Below are positions 32,998 through 43,060 of a DNA stretch of 64,000 nt, piece by piece. The stretch is taken from positions 2,728,001 to 2,792,000 of the forward strand of contig JACKHM010000001.1 in the NCBI GenBank assembly GCA_020638995.1, read 5' to 3'. The DNA comes from Planctomycetaceae bacterium. Its GTDB lineage: Bacteria > Planctomycetota > Planctomycetia > Pirellulales > Pirellulaceae. A model generated the notes under the pieces. The model was not told the DNA's origin, ran no database searches, and worked only from the letters and a program-made list of their open reading frames with translations. Position 1 is the stretch's first letter. The number at the start of each line of letters is the position of its first letter. The position numbers and the translations under genes are program-made.

Positions 32998-34800
32998 CTA
33001 TACGATGGAGGCCAATTCTTGCCCAGTCGCCACGTGGTCGCCGACACCTACCGTAACTTCGGCGACGGTTCCATCGACGGGCGCACTAATATGGACTTCC
33101 ATCTTCATAGCTTCGATGACTAGCACGGAATCGCCCGCGTCCACCGCGTCGCCTTCATTCGCGAGGACTCGCAGCACGACGCCCGGCATTTCAGCGGTCA
33201 CCGCGGTCCGCTGGCCGCTGGGTGCAGCACTCTTCGCCGCAGGAGCGGCATCGCCGTCTCCGCGAATGCCGACACTATACACCTTGCCGTTTACAGTCGC
33301 CCGATCACCGTCAAACGCCATGCGATAGTCTTTGCCATTGACGGTGACGACGTAGCGGCCTGATGCCTCCGCACTCGTAGTTATCGCAGCTGATTCTTTT
33401 TCGACCTTGCGGACGCCGGTCGTCGCTTCCCCTTTGAGGAAGGCGAGCCCTTTCTCTTTGCAGGCGGCGACGATGAAGATGTTCTCATCGGTTTCGGGCA
33501 ACCCGTTGTCCTTCAAAATCTTCTTGGCAGGCTCAATCCCCTTGTTGGGATCTTCATCGTTCATTTCCAGCGGTGCCCGAGTCGTTGGCTCGAGGCCAAG
33601 TTGTTCCGACGCAATCTTGACGACCTCGTCATCGGGCTTTACCGGTGTCTTGCCAAAATAGCCCAGCACCATCTTGCCGTATGGTTCGGCAATTTTCTTC
33701 CACGGTCCGAACATCACGTTGTTCAACGCTTGTTGTACGTAGAATTGCGAAACCGGGGTGACGGACGTGCCGAATCCTCCACGGCGAACGACATCGCTCA
33801 TCGCTTTGATCAACTCCGGATACTTATCCATGATGCCATTGTCACGCATCATTTGAGTATTTGCCGTTAACGCGCCGCCAGGCATGGGACTCCACGGAAT
33901 CAATGGCTCTACGGCCGTCGCCTCCGGCGGCAGGAAGTAATCCTTCATGCAATCCTTGAAGACCTCTTCGGCCTCGCGAACCTTTTCGATATCAACATCG
34001 AGCGCGTAATCGGAACCCCGCAGGGCATGCCACATCACAAGAACATCTGGCTGACACGTCCCTCCTGAACAGGGTGCGAGCGATAGATCGATGGCGTCGG
34101 CACCGGCATCCAGCGCGGCTTTATAGGCCAGGACCGAAGTGCCGGCTGTCTCGTGTGTGTGAAAGTGAATGAATGCGTCGCCAGGAAGCATTTTCCGCGC
34201 GCGTCGAATAGTCTCGTAAACCGTCGAGGGCACGGAGGTGCCTGAAGCGTCTTTAAAGCACACTGCGTCAAACGGGATTTCCGCGTCAAGAATTTTTTGA
34301 AGAGTGGCTTCATAAAAGTCGGCGTTATGCGCTCCCTCACAGCCCGGCGGCAATTCCATCAGCGTCACACAGACCTGATGCTTCAAGCCTGCGTCCACAA
34401 TGCATTGGCCGCTGAAGATCAAGTTGTCGACATCGTTCAGCGCATCAAAGTTGCGGATGGTTGTCATGCCGTGCTTCTTGAACATCTGAGCGTGCAGCTT
34501 GACGATATCGCTCGACTGTGACTCCAGCCCCACGACATTCACGCCTCGGGCGAGCGTTTGCAGATTCGCGTCGGGGCCGGCGGTGGCGCGAAACGCATCC
34601 ATCATGTCGAAAGCGTCTTCGTTGCAGTAGAAATATAGCGACTGAAAACGTGCTCCGCCGCCAGCCTCAAAATATTGAATGCCCGCATCGCGAGCTGCTT
34701 CCAGGGCAGGTAAGAAATCTTTTGTGTAGACGCGCGCACCGTAGACCGATTGGAATCCATCGCGGAACGCCGTACACATGAATTTGACTTGCTTCGTCAT
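32998..34800 (-). CDS. oadA: Oxaloacetate decarboxylase-type alpha subunit with biotinyl domain
   Basis: This is the carboxyltransferase subunit of a sodium-pumping decarboxylase. The N-terminal half is an HMGL-like TIM barrel: FMCTAFRDGFQSVYG, FKDASGT near residue 195 and the metal-binding HFHTHETAG near residue 220. A conserved carboxylase domain follows (PGGALTANTQMM). A linker rich in Ala and Pro precedes the biotinyl domain, with the biotin lysine in LVIEAMKMEVHIS near residue 570. The 600-residue length is typical. It is the third gene of oadG-oadB-oadA. Substrate may be oxaloacetate or another beta-keto acid; the sequence does not decide this. Confidence 0.9.
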   Translation of the reverse strand: MTKQVKFMCTAFRDGFQSVYGARVYTKDFLPALEAARDAGIQYFEAGGGARFQSLYFYCNEDAFDMMDAFRATAGPDANLQTLARGVNVVGLESQSSDIVKLHAQMFKKHGMTTIRNFDALNDVDNLIFSGQCIVDAGLKHQVCVTLMELPPGCEGAHNADFYEATLQKILDAEIPFDAVCFKDASGTSVPSTVYETIRRARKMLPGDAFIHFHTHETAGTSVLAYKAALDAGADAIDLSLAPCSGGTCQPDVLVMWHALRGSDYALDVDIEKVREAEEVFKDCMKDYFLPPEATAVEPLIPWSPMPGGALTANTQMMRDNGIMDKYPELIKAMSDVVRRGGFGTSVTPVSQFYVQQALNNVMFGPWKKIAEPYGKMVLGYFGKTPVKPDDEVVKIASEQLGLEPTTRAPLEMNDEDPNKGIEPAKKILKDNGLPETDENIFIVAACKEKGLAFLKGEATTGVRKVEKESAAITTSAEASGRYVVTVNGKDYRMAFDGDRATVNGKVYSVGIRGDGDAAPAAKSAAPSGQRTAVTAEMPGVVLRVLANEGDAVDAGDSVLVIEAMKMEVHISAPVDGTVAEVTVGVGDHVATGQELASIV

Positions 34801-34821
34801 CGGAAAACTCGGGTGATAAAG

Positions 34822-36027
34822 TTAGTTCACTAACACCGACCACAAGACGCCGGCCGCGACCGCAGAGCCGATCACTCCCGCAACATTTGGCGCCATGGCA
34901 TGCATCAAGAGGAAATTATGGGGATCTTCTTGTTGCCCCACCATTTGAGCAACGCGGGCCGAATCCGGCACCGCCGAAACGCCCGCAGCACCGATCAACG
35001 GATTGATCTTATCCGTCAGGAACAGGTTCATGAACTTTGCGAATAGCACGCCGGCAGCTGTGGCGACGGCAAACGATGCGGCGCCGAGACCAAAAATGAG
35101 CAACGAGCTCGGCGTCAAGAAGTTCTGTGCCTTGGTACTCGCTCCGACCGCAAAACCGAGCAACATTGTGACACTATCGATGAGCGAGGTTCTCGCCGTA
35201 TTGGCGAGCCGTTCGGTCACGCCGCTTTCTTTTAACAAATTGCCAAAGAACAGCATTCCCAACAGTACCATGGCGCCCGGTGCAATCAGCGAGCAGATTA
35301 GAAACGCAATAATTGGGAACAGAATCCTCTCGCGCTTTGTGACATGTCGCGGCGGTTTCATGCGAATCAGGCGTTCATCGCGAGTTGTCAGTAACTTCAT
35401 AATCGGTGGTTGTATTACGGGCACTAACGCCATATACGAGTACGCCGCAATGGCAATGGGACCGAGCATGTGCTCGGCGAGCTTCGAAGACAGGAAAATT
35501 GCAGTTGGCCCGTCCGCCCCGCCAATGATTCCGATCGCGCCGGCCTCAGCCGGTGTAAACCCCATCCATAGGGCACCCAAAAAAGTCGCAAAAACGCCGA
35601 ACTGAGCGGCTGCTCCGAGTAGCACCAATTTCGGATTCGACAACATAGTCGAAAAATCGGTCATTGCGCCGATGCCAAGGAAAATCAGTGGCGGAAAAAT
35701 GCCGTAACGCACGCCAAAGTAGATATACGCCATCACGCTGCCGGAATTGAACTTCACTTGTTCGCCACCCGATGCCAGCGGTTCGGTGACGACTTGACCA
35801 TCGGACACGACGATTCCACCCGAGTCGTAAACACCTAGCATCATGTCGGGCAGATAAGGAATATTGCCGACGATGACCCCGAACCCTATTGGCAGCAATA
35901 GCAGCGGCTCGTAATCCTTGATGATGGCCAATGCGATAAAGACAAGACCGACCACGATCATCATCGCGTTGCCCGGCTCCATCAAACCAAAGCCGGTCGT
36001 CTGTAAAAACTTCAACAAGATGTCCAT
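34822..36027 (-). CDS. oadB: Sodium-pumping decarboxylase beta subunit
   Basis: The 401-residue membrane protein starts MDILLKFLQTTGFGLMEPGN and has about nine membrane helices. Family hallmarks are GGADGPTAIFLSSKLA near residue 170 and NPLIGAAGVSAVPDSARVAQ near residue 345, containing the Asp residues that carry sodium. It decarboxylates the carboxybiotin carried by the alpha subunit and moves sodium outward. Lies 21 bases before oadA. Confidence 0.93.
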   Translation of the reverse strand: MDILLKFLQTTGFGLMEPGNAMMIVVGLVFIALAIIKDYEPLLLLPIGFGVIVGNIPYLPDMMLGVYDSGGIVVSDGQVVTEPLASGGEQVKFNSGSVMAYIYFGVRYGIFPPLIFLGIGAMTDFSTMLSNPKLVLLGAAAQFGVFATFLGALWMGFTPAEAGAIGIIGGADGPTAIFLSSKLAEHMLGPIAIAAYSYMALVPVIQPPIMKLLTTRDERLIRMKPPRHVTKRERILFPIIAFLICSLIAPGAMVLLGMLFFGNLLKESGVTERLANTARTSLIDSVTMLLGFAVGASTKAQNFLTPSSLLIFGLGAASFAVATAAGVLFAKFMNLFLTDKINPLIGAAGVSAVPDSARVAQMVGQQEDPHNFLLMHAMAPNVAGVIGSAVAAGVLWSVLVN

Positions 36028-36106
36028 TCAAACTATCCGCAACTACTTTTGATGTGCCAGAGATTCAATGGAACGATGTGAATGTGGAGCCGCGTGGGAG
36101 GCGAAC

Positions 36107-36385
36107 CTAGCCGCGTCTGTCCTTCGAGTTCAGGCGAGTGTGCATTGCGAACCCTATCGCTACGGCGACTGCCGCGTCGTCCGATGACTTTGCCGCCGGT
36201 GCGCCATGATGGTCACGCTCGGGTGGAAGAAAACCTTCGAGAGCTGCGAGAAGTTTCGGCATCGCCGCGATTGCCATAGTGATTAGCGCCAGCGATGTGA
36301 AGACGATCGCCAATCCGGTCAGAGCGACTCCAAACCCTTTGTGATCCAGAATGTTCTGAAATTTGAATGTGAGTTCAGCGAGCAT
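36107..36385 (-). CDS. oadG: Sodium-pumping decarboxylase gamma subunit
   Basis: The 92-residue protein has one N-terminal membrane helix (GVALTGLAIVFTSLALITMA) followed by a proline- and alanine-rich tail (FLPPERDHHGAPAAKSSDDA), the layout of OadG, which assembles the complex and binds zinc in some species. It is the first gene of the oad operon, 80 bases before oadB. Confidence 0.82.
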   Translation of the reverse strand: MLAELTFKFQNILDHKGFGVALTGLAIVFTSLALITMAIAAMPKLLAALEGFLPPERDHHGAPAAKSSDDAAVAVAIGFAMHTRLNSKDRRG

Positions 36386-36552
36386 ATCTCAGAAGTTTCA
36401 TCCCAGTATCGCGACGATTGAGCAAATACTGAAATCGCAAGTTTTGAGGGTCGTGGGCAAACCGCCTAGAGTAACTGTGGGGGGACCCTGTGTCGAGGGT
36501 GCTGCTAGGCCGACTTAGAATTGCTGCCGCTCACGCTGGGGCACCAAAATTG

Positions 36553-38076
36553 TCATTTTCGATAGGCTGGCCATTCGATCCGCTGAGATTCGTAGCGAGG
36601 CCAATTCCAGACGGGCCACACAGGACTCTCGGATTGCACCTCCGCATAGTACTCGCGAAGTTGAGCCACGAGTTGTGCAAGTTTTTGCGGTTCCTGATCG
36701 ACTAAATTCTTCGTCTCAGCGGGGTCATCTTTCAAGTTGTAGAGTTCAAATCCAACCAGCTTGGCCGTCTTCAACGCATGCATCTCCTCCGCAACAATGT
36801 CCGCACTTGGTTTCAGTGGCGGAGCATCAAATTTGGCCAGCACTTTCCAATCATCAACTCGCATCGCGACTTTTGGTGCACTCGAAGCGCGTACAAAATG
36901 CCAGTAGAGCGGTCGCCTGCGACGTATTGTCTCGTTGCGCAGCGCGGGCAGGAAACTGGTTCCATCCAGCGCGCGATCGGAAGGTGGCTGGATATCCGCC
37001 AACTCGCACAGCGTCGGCAACAAGTCGACGCCGCTGATCGCCTCGTCACTGACCTGTCCCTGCTCCACATGCCCAGGCCAACGCACAATTCCCGGCACCC
37101 GAATTCCGCCTTCGTAGAGGTGTCCCTTCTTCTCGCGAAAGGGGCCTGGCGATCCGTGTGGATGGATTCCCGTGATGGCCGGTCCGTTATCACTCGTAAA
37201 CATGACAAACGTGTTCTCTCGCACTCCTAACTCGTCGAGTGTTCGCAACAACCTTCCGCAAGCGCCGTCCATCTGTGTGATGTTGCCGTGATGAGCCGAG
37301 TAGCTGGGATCTTCCGAGGGATAGAGGTCAGCATACTTCTTGTCGCTCGCGATTGGTTCATGGGGCTCGTGGTAGCAAACATACATGAAGAAAGGCTTCG
37401 ACTTGTCACGCACATCCTTCAACCAACGAACTGCTTCATCGGTAACCAACGGACCAGAATAGCCGTCGAGCGGACCGGCGGGACTTCCGTTGCGAACAAA
37501 GTTGTTTGGGTTTCGATGATTCGGTAAGGCGTTGTTCTGTGTCGAGAACCAATAGTTGAATCCGTGGTCAGGCGGTTGTGGCTGGCTTGGCAAATTGAAG
37601 TCGCCATTTAAATGCCATTTGCCGAAGTGGGCCGTGTCATAGCCCGCATTTCTTAACAAAGTCGCGATCGTAATCTCTTCCCGCCGAACGTGAACTGGCG
37701 AGAACATCGGAATCCAGTTGTGTACCCCGACGCGAGTCGGAGTGCGACCAGTCATCAATCCGGTTCGCGCGGGCGAGCAATTTGCCGCCGCTGCATAGCA
37801 ACTCGTCAGACGTAATCCCTCGCGAGCCAGTTGGTCGATATTCGGAGTCTTCAAGTCACCACTGCCGTAACACGCCAGATCCCCATATCCGAGATCGTCG
37901 GCGAGGATGAGTACGATATTAGGTACGCTCTTTGGAGTGGATTCTGATGCATATATACAAGGATAAGGTGACAACGATGCCCATAGTCCGGTAAGAATGA
38001 GTGTAGCAATCGGGTGTAGTAAAATGAGGTTTAATGAGTTTGGCTCCGATGGGGTCGTTTTCGTGGTGATTCGCAA
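36553..38076 (-). CDS. Secreted arylsulfatase-type sulfatase
   Basis: The 507-residue protein has a membrane-like N-terminal segment (LILLHPIATLILTGLWASLS) and then the sulfatase core: PNIVLILADDLGYGDLACYG, the formylglycine site CSPART in NCSPARTGLMTG (Cys to be oxidised), GKWHLNG, and MFTSDNGPAI. Metal and sulfate ligands are in place. The enzyme needs formylglycine maturation, normally by an SUMF1-type protein. It probably acts on sulfated polysaccharides outside the cytoplasm, as planctomycete sulfatases do. It is divergent from the caspase-like gene with a short gap. Confidence 0.92.
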   Translation of the reverse strand: MRITTKTTPSEPNSLNLILLHPIATLILTGLWASLSPYPCIYASESTPKSVPNIVLILADDLGYGDLACYGSGDLKTPNIDQLAREGLRLTSCYAAAANCSPARTGLMTGRTPTRVGVHNWIPMFSPVHVRREEITIATLLRNAGYDTAHFGKWHLNGDFNLPSQPQPPDHGFNYWFSTQNNALPNHRNPNNFVRNGSPAGPLDGYSGPLVTDEAVRWLKDVRDKSKPFFMYVCYHEPHEPIASDKKYADLYPSEDPSYSAHHGNITQMDGACGRLLRTLDELGVRENTFVMFTSDNGPAITGIHPHGSPGPFREKKGHLYEGGIRVPGIVRWPGHVEQGQVSDEAISGVDLLPTLCELADIQPPSDRALDGTSFLPALRNETIRRRRPLYWHFVRASSAPKVAMRVDDWKVLAKFDAPPLKPSADIVAEEMHALKTAKLVGFELYNLKDDPAETKNLVDQEPQKLAQLVAQLREYYAEVQSESPVWPVWNWPRYESQRIEWPAYRK

Positions 38077-38093
38077 TTGGACTCCTCCTGGGT

Positions 38094-40058
38094 TTGGTTG
38101 GCCTCAGTATCGATCGTGGAATTCAGAGAGTCAATCTTGCGGATCGCTGTCGTGGAGGTGAAGAAGCATGGGACGAGCAAGCGACCGGCGAGGGGATTCG
38201 CCGCGCGTTCAAGCAACTCGCCGCGCGTGTCGCCGCCACGCCTCCCGAACGGCAACCCGTCCAGGTGCTGTTCCACTTCAGCGGACATGGATCGCAAGTA
38301 CCCGACCAGGCGTCCGGTCCTGACCGCGACGAAGACGACGGCTTTGACGAGACGCTGGTCCCGTTCGACGCACTCGAACAAGGCGGCGAACAAGACATCC
38401 GTGACGACGAAATCAATGCCTTTGTTCAGGACGTCAGTCAGGACGGGCGGGCCAAGATGTTGTTGGTTTTGGACTGCTGTCATTCCGGAACTGGAGCCCG
38501 CGGCGCTACCCGGACGCGGCAACTCGACCGGAGCGCTCAGCAACCGACAGTCAGCAACGTACCCTTGAACCGCAAAAAGTTTCCGCCCAACGTCGTCTTC
38601 TTGTCGGCTTGCCGAGCCCGCGAGGTGGAACCGGAGTTTCAGGACGGCGACATCACGTACGGGCTGTTGACACGGTTTTTGGTCGAAGTGCTGAGCGACG
38701 AACTCAAGGTGTCGCAGCTCTCATACGACCTGTTGCAGCGGTCTATCGTTTCTCGCTATCTGAGTGACCGCCGCGTTTTACAGGCCCCGACTCCACAAAT
38801 CGAAGCCGATCCGGACGCGCTGCGTGCCACGGTGCTAGGAGCTGGCAGCGATGTCGACCGGCCTCCCTATCACGAAGCCGTTCGCGAGTCGGCGACGACC
38901 GTTCGGCTGAAAGCTGGTTCGTTTCAGAATGTGACAGTTGGTTCGGTTTATGAGTTGTACGATTCACCGGAAAAAATCGCCTCAACCGATGCGACGAGTG
39001 CAGCGTGGCTGCGAATCACCGACGTGAAGGCCACGACGTCGGAAGGACAGACCGGACGCTGGGACGACGAGCAGTCACAATTCTCCAAGGCCGAACTTCC
39101 GGCTGGCTTCATGCAAGGGTACGCCGTCCAACGGGTTCATGAGCCGGGTGATACGACGTTGAAAGTTAAGGTCGTCAGTGCGGACGGCGGCGAGGCGCTG
39201 TCGGCGGATAGCGTGCCGCCGGCTATCACTAAGTCGTTGTCCGGCGATGAAAAGACGTCGTGGCTAAAATGGGTGAGTGACGACGTGACGGCGTGTGACG
39301 TTGTCCTGCGGATGGATGGTGACAAAGGTGCGTTGTTCCCCGGCACTGGAATCGGCGAGGTTTTTCAGACAAACGATCATCTGCCGACGTCACTGCGCGG
39401 AGGATGGGGGCCAATCGATTTGAATACGGGGCAGGACCTCAGCCCCGAGCCGCGCAGTCTCGTGGACCTCATGCGGCAGATCGCGCGGGCGCGAAACCTT
39501 GTCAGCCTGGCTGGAAGCGAGGCGATTCGGGAGGCGCCAGGCTACAACGTCAAACTCGAATTGCTGAAGGTCGACTACGATTTCGACAACGATCAAGTCA
39601 AAAGTGCCACAGCCTGGCCGCCCGATTCCGAGGATCTGCCGAAGGTGCCCAACGAATCGGTCTATGCCTTTCGTGTAAGAAATGACGATCCAGAGGGCAA
39701 GCCGATTTACGTTTCGGTCTTGTCGATCAGCCCCAGCATGGGAATCGAGGTCGTCATGCCGTACTTGGAAGAGCATGTCAAGCTGGAAGCGGGTGAAAGC
39801 CGTGACAGTGATCCCTATTTGTGTGAAGCCCCGTTCGGTGAGGGCCAGATCATCGTTTTGGCAACGCGCGAGCCAACCGATTTTAGCTTCGTCGCCCAAG
39901 CAGATCTGCCGACGGGCGGCGCGGCGGACCTTACCGACCGAATTCTGGAGGAAGCTTATTTTCAGAAGTCCGCAACCCGTGGCCGCAGGTTGCGGCGGAA
40001 GTCGACCGACGAGGCTACATGGCGCGCCGAAGTGCTGCGGCTGCGGTTTGTACCCTGA
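38094..40058 (+). CDS. Caspase-like (peptidase C14) protein, 5'-truncated
   Basis: Residues 30-150 hold a metacaspase-like domain with the catalytic His in LFHFSGHGSQ and Cys in LVLDCCHSGTG, and the specificity region FLSACRAREVEPEF. The usual first strand of the caspase fold (ALLIGVxxY, with the ND segment) is absent: the frame begins with unrelated residues and enters the domain only at EQATGEGIRRAF. It initiates at a TTG within 18 bases of the sulfatase start codon, so the 5' end has probably been lost. The remaining 500 residues are a secreted-style beta-rich region (DUF4384-like end). The gene is followed by an ECF sigma factor and a kinase in the same direction. Confidence 0.75.
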   Translation: MVGLSIDRGIQRVNLADRCRGGEEAWDEQATGEGIRRAFKQLAARVAATPPERQPVQVLFHFSGHGSQVPDQASGPDRDEDDGFDETLVPFDALEQGGEQDIRDDEINAFVQDVSQDGRAKMLLVLDCCHSGTGARGATRTRQLDRSAQQPTVSNVPLNRKKFPPNVVFLSACRAREVEPEFQDGDITYGLLTRFLVEVLSDELKVSQLSYDLLQRSIVSRYLSDRRVLQAPTPQIEADPDALRATVLGAGSDVDRPPYHEAVRESATTVRLKAGSFQNVTVGSVYELYDSPEKIASTDATSAAWLRITDVKATTSEGQTGRWDDEQSQFSKAELPAGFMQGYAVQRVHEPGDTTLKVKVVSADGGEALSADSVPPAITKSLSGDEKTSWLKWVSDDVTACDVVLRMDGDKGALFPGTGIGEVFQTNDHLPTSLRGGWGPIDLNTGQDLSPEPRSLVDLMRQIARARNLVSLAGSEAIREAPGYNVKLELLKVDYDFDNDQVKSATAWPPDSEDLPKVPNESVYAFRVRNDDPEGKPIYVSVLSISPSMGIEVVMPYLEEHVKLEAGESRDSDPYLCEAPFGEGQIIVLATREPTDFSFVAQADLPTGGAADLTDRILEEAYFQKSATRGRRLRRKSTDEATWRAEVLRLRFVP

Positions 40059-40117
40059 CGTACCTGATTGTCTCCTGCATAATACGGCAGAGAATCAAGC
40101 CATACAGGAAACGACAG

Positions 40118-40702
40118 GTGGAAGAGATTTCGTTTGTAGAGCTTTTGAATCGGGTGCGGCACGGCGATTCGGCTGCGGCTGGTCAGCTGATTGAAGAATA
40201 TGAGGACGTCATTCGTCGTGAAATCCGGTTTTCGCTCTTTGACTGGCGGCTGCGGCGTGTGGCCGACGAAAGCGATATTTGCCAGTCGGTGATGCTGCGA
40301 TTTTTGGTGCGAGTGTGGTCCGGCAGCTTCGAGTTTGAGAAACCAAATGACTTGATCAACCTGTTGAAAACGATGGTACGGGCCCGCGTGGCTGACCTGC
40401 ACCGGCACTGTACGGCCCAGCGGCGTGACGTCCGACGGACGCAGCCATTCGACAGCGGGATACCGACCGCGGCCAAGACGCCTGCACCCGACTCGGCGGT
40501 GTTGAGAGCAAATTTCCTGGCCGATTTTGAAAGGCGGTTAGACGAACCGCAACGGACGATCCTCAAGTTGCGGCGGGACGGGCTGAACTGGGTTCAGATC
40601 GCCGAACGGATCGATCAGACAACCGATCGTGCCGACGCAATCCGAAAACGCTTTGAACGCGCCGTCGCACGCGTATCGACCGAATTGGGAATCGAACTTT
40701 GA
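40118..40702 (+). CDS. ECF-type RNA polymerase sigma factor
   Basis: This planctomycete-type ECF sigma factor has about 194 residues. Region 2 is around residues 25-85 (FSLFDWRLRRVADESDICQS) and region 4 near residues 135-185 (LDEPQRTILKLRRDGLNWVQIAERI). I chose a GTG at 40118 as start; it follows AGGAAACGACAG, and the longer frame would begin inside the caspase gene's end. The stop overlaps the TTG start of the kinase reading frame (CTTTGA), implying translational coupling. Such sigma-kinase pairs are common in the phylum, and the kinase may control the sigma factor (inferred). Confidence 0.82.
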   Translation: MEEISFVELLNRVRHGDSAAAGQLIEEYEDVIRREIRFSLFDWRLRRVADESDICQSVMLRFLVRVWSGSFEFEKPNDLINLLKTMVRARVADLHRHCTAQRRDVRRTQPFDSGIPTAAKTPAPDSAVLRANFLADFERRLDEPQRTILKLRRDGLNWVQIAERIDQTTDRADAIRKRFERAVARVSTELGIEL

Positions 40703-42778
40703 CAGATCCAACAACGAATCGCGAAGCGTTGCCCGACGCATACGACTCGCCCGTCGTCGATTATATCGCACGATGGGATCTCGGTTCGACGCCGGAAGTG
40801 TTCGCCTTCATCCAGCAACATCAACTTTCACTCGCCGATCAACTTGATGTCGTCCTGTTCGACCAAGCGCGGTGATTTCAGGCTGGCTTGGCAGTGCCGG
40901 CGGAAACCTATCTCGAACGACTACCTGAGCTGGCCCACGACCAATCTGCCAAGCTGGACATCGTCTACGGCGAATTCCGCAACCACCAACAACATGGTCG
41001 ACCTGCTTCACTGCCCGAGTTTCTTACCCGCTTTCCCGACTTGTCCAAGGCTTTGTCTCGCCAAGCCGAGTTCGCTGAGTGGGTCGCGCTGGGCGATCGC
41101 GAGTCGGTGATGGTAAGCGCTGACACCACCATCGAGATGCCCACTCAGCGGATAGACACCGAGGCCGTTATCGATGTCGCTGCGCCGTTGACGATGGACG
41201 ATTATCAACTGGAACAGCAGTTGGGCCGCGGCGGCATGGGAACGGTCTACCGCGCCCGTCAAAAGAGCCTCGACCGCCCAGTGGCGATAAAATTCCTCAA
41301 TCCAGACAAGTGCCGCACACTCCACACCGCCGTGCCACGATTTCTTCGGGAAGGACGGGCGATCGCCCGGTTGAAACATCCGCACATCGTTGGAGTGCAC
41401 GGGATCGGCCGGACGAATGAAGGCGGTTACTTTCTGGTCATGGAGTTGGTCGACGGCCAGGACCTGCGTCAATTCGCGAAACAAGGACTGGCGGTCCGCG
41501 AGTCCGTCGAACTGCTCGTGACGGTTGCCGAAGCGATCGCGCACGCCCACGCGCGCGGCTTGATTCATCGGGACCTGAAGCCGGCCAACATCCTGATCGA
41601 TGCGGACGGACGGCCGTTGGTGACAGATTTCGGTCTTGCCCGGTTGGAAACGGACGACGAAAGCGACGCGCTAACTCAGACCAACGATGTACTGGGTACT
41701 CCGAGTTACATGGCACCCGAGCAAGCCGACTCGCGGTTTGGGGAAGTGGGGCCGTGGACCGACATCTATGGGCTGGGAGCCATGTTGTACACACTGCTCG
41801 CCGGTCGCCCGCCAGTAAGCGGCAACGAGCCCATTCGCATTCTATCGCAAGTGATTTCTGACGATCCAATCCCTTCCCTGTCTGCTGCTCGCCCCGATGT
41901 GCCAGCCAGACTGGCAGAGATGTGCGACCGTTGTCTGCGCAAAGTCCCGGCTGAACGAATTAGTTCGGCCGAGGAATTGGTCCGAGAATTGCGCGATTGG
42001 CTGAAGGGCTCGCAGGCGACAGCACCGCCCGCCACCACGACCAAGTTTGCTCTCGGGTCGAAACGGCTCCGGCAAGGTGCGGCATTAGCAATCGCAGGCT
42101 TGATCGTTGCGACGCTACTCGTGATTTCGAATCCATTCCGACAGAGCGAGGTCGGTTCCCCGCAATCAGCCGCGTCCATTCCCGAAACGGTGACGTGGTC
42201 GATTGAAGCGTTCCGCGACGGAGACGTGCGGGACCGGATTTCACTGCTAGAGGATCCCGGCCCGCTGTTTACCGGTGACAGCATCCGGATCCGCGTGTCG
42301 TTTTCTGATCCAACATGGGCCTATCTGTTTTGGATCGACAGCGGAAGGAGAGGTCACTACGTTGTATCCCTCGCCGGGCAGCCGCGTGCAACCGGAACGT
42401 TCGCTTGAAATACCGGCCGACCCGAGCCAGGGACTGCCAGTGCTGGGGAAACCCGGCAGTGAGATGGTTGTGCTGGTGATGCGCAAGAGCCCTGTTGAAG
42501 ACCCCGCGGAAATCGCGACCTTGTTGAAACCGGATCCTCTATTCCCGCTCATTTCACCGAATGAAGTTATTCTCGATGGCATCGCCCAGACCCGCTCCGC
42601 TGCGGAGCCGCCAGTGGCGGCGCTCGAAGGGCTTGCGTCGCCAGCGAGGGCGGTGGGAGCTCCGGAAACCTTGCGTGACTCCGACGCCCTGACGACCTTC
42701 GCCGAATGGCGATCGGTCATTCCCGTTTCGGTCGGTGACGTCAAGTTTGTTGTGCTGTCGCACGTGAACCCCGAGTAA
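40699..42778 (+). pseudogene. Ser/Thr protein kinase with in-frame TGA and a C-terminal frameshift
   Basis: The frame starts at TTG overlapping the sigma factor stop. Codon 59 is TGA (40873-40875), where related N-termini would have Trp (TGG). After it the frame is a normal Hanks-type kinase: GRGGMGTVYRA near the glycine loop, AIKFLNPD (ATP-binding Lys), HRDLKPANI, TDFGLAR and PSYMAPEQ. A membrane helix (AALAIAGLIVATLLVISN) and a DUF4384-like domain follow. Near 42343 the reading frame shifts: one frame ends at 42408, the other continues EGEVTTLYPSPGSRVQPERS to 42778. Deleting one G in the GCGGAAGG stretch joins the two. With both lesions the gene is likely a pseudogene, although an internal TTG (40888) could give a kinase lacking 60 residues. 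Confidence 0.82.
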
Positions 42779-43060
42779 CACCGACGACGTTCCTCATTGC
42801 GAAGCCAAGTCCGGGTCGGAGGTGCGCCATCGCCCGTCATACCGATGATGGTGAAACCGCTGCGGTTGAGTCGGAGATGAAATTCGGTAGTTCTTCGGCC
42901 ACTAGCGCGACGGCAACCAGACAAAACATCACGACCATCCTAGCGAGGCCGAAGCGGAGATACGAAACGGAAACTGCGCAGAGGGGCGGGGACGGGATGG
43001 CACTGTTGCGCGTTAAGTCATGCCGCAACGCAGTCATGTGGCGATTAACGGATACTCTGG

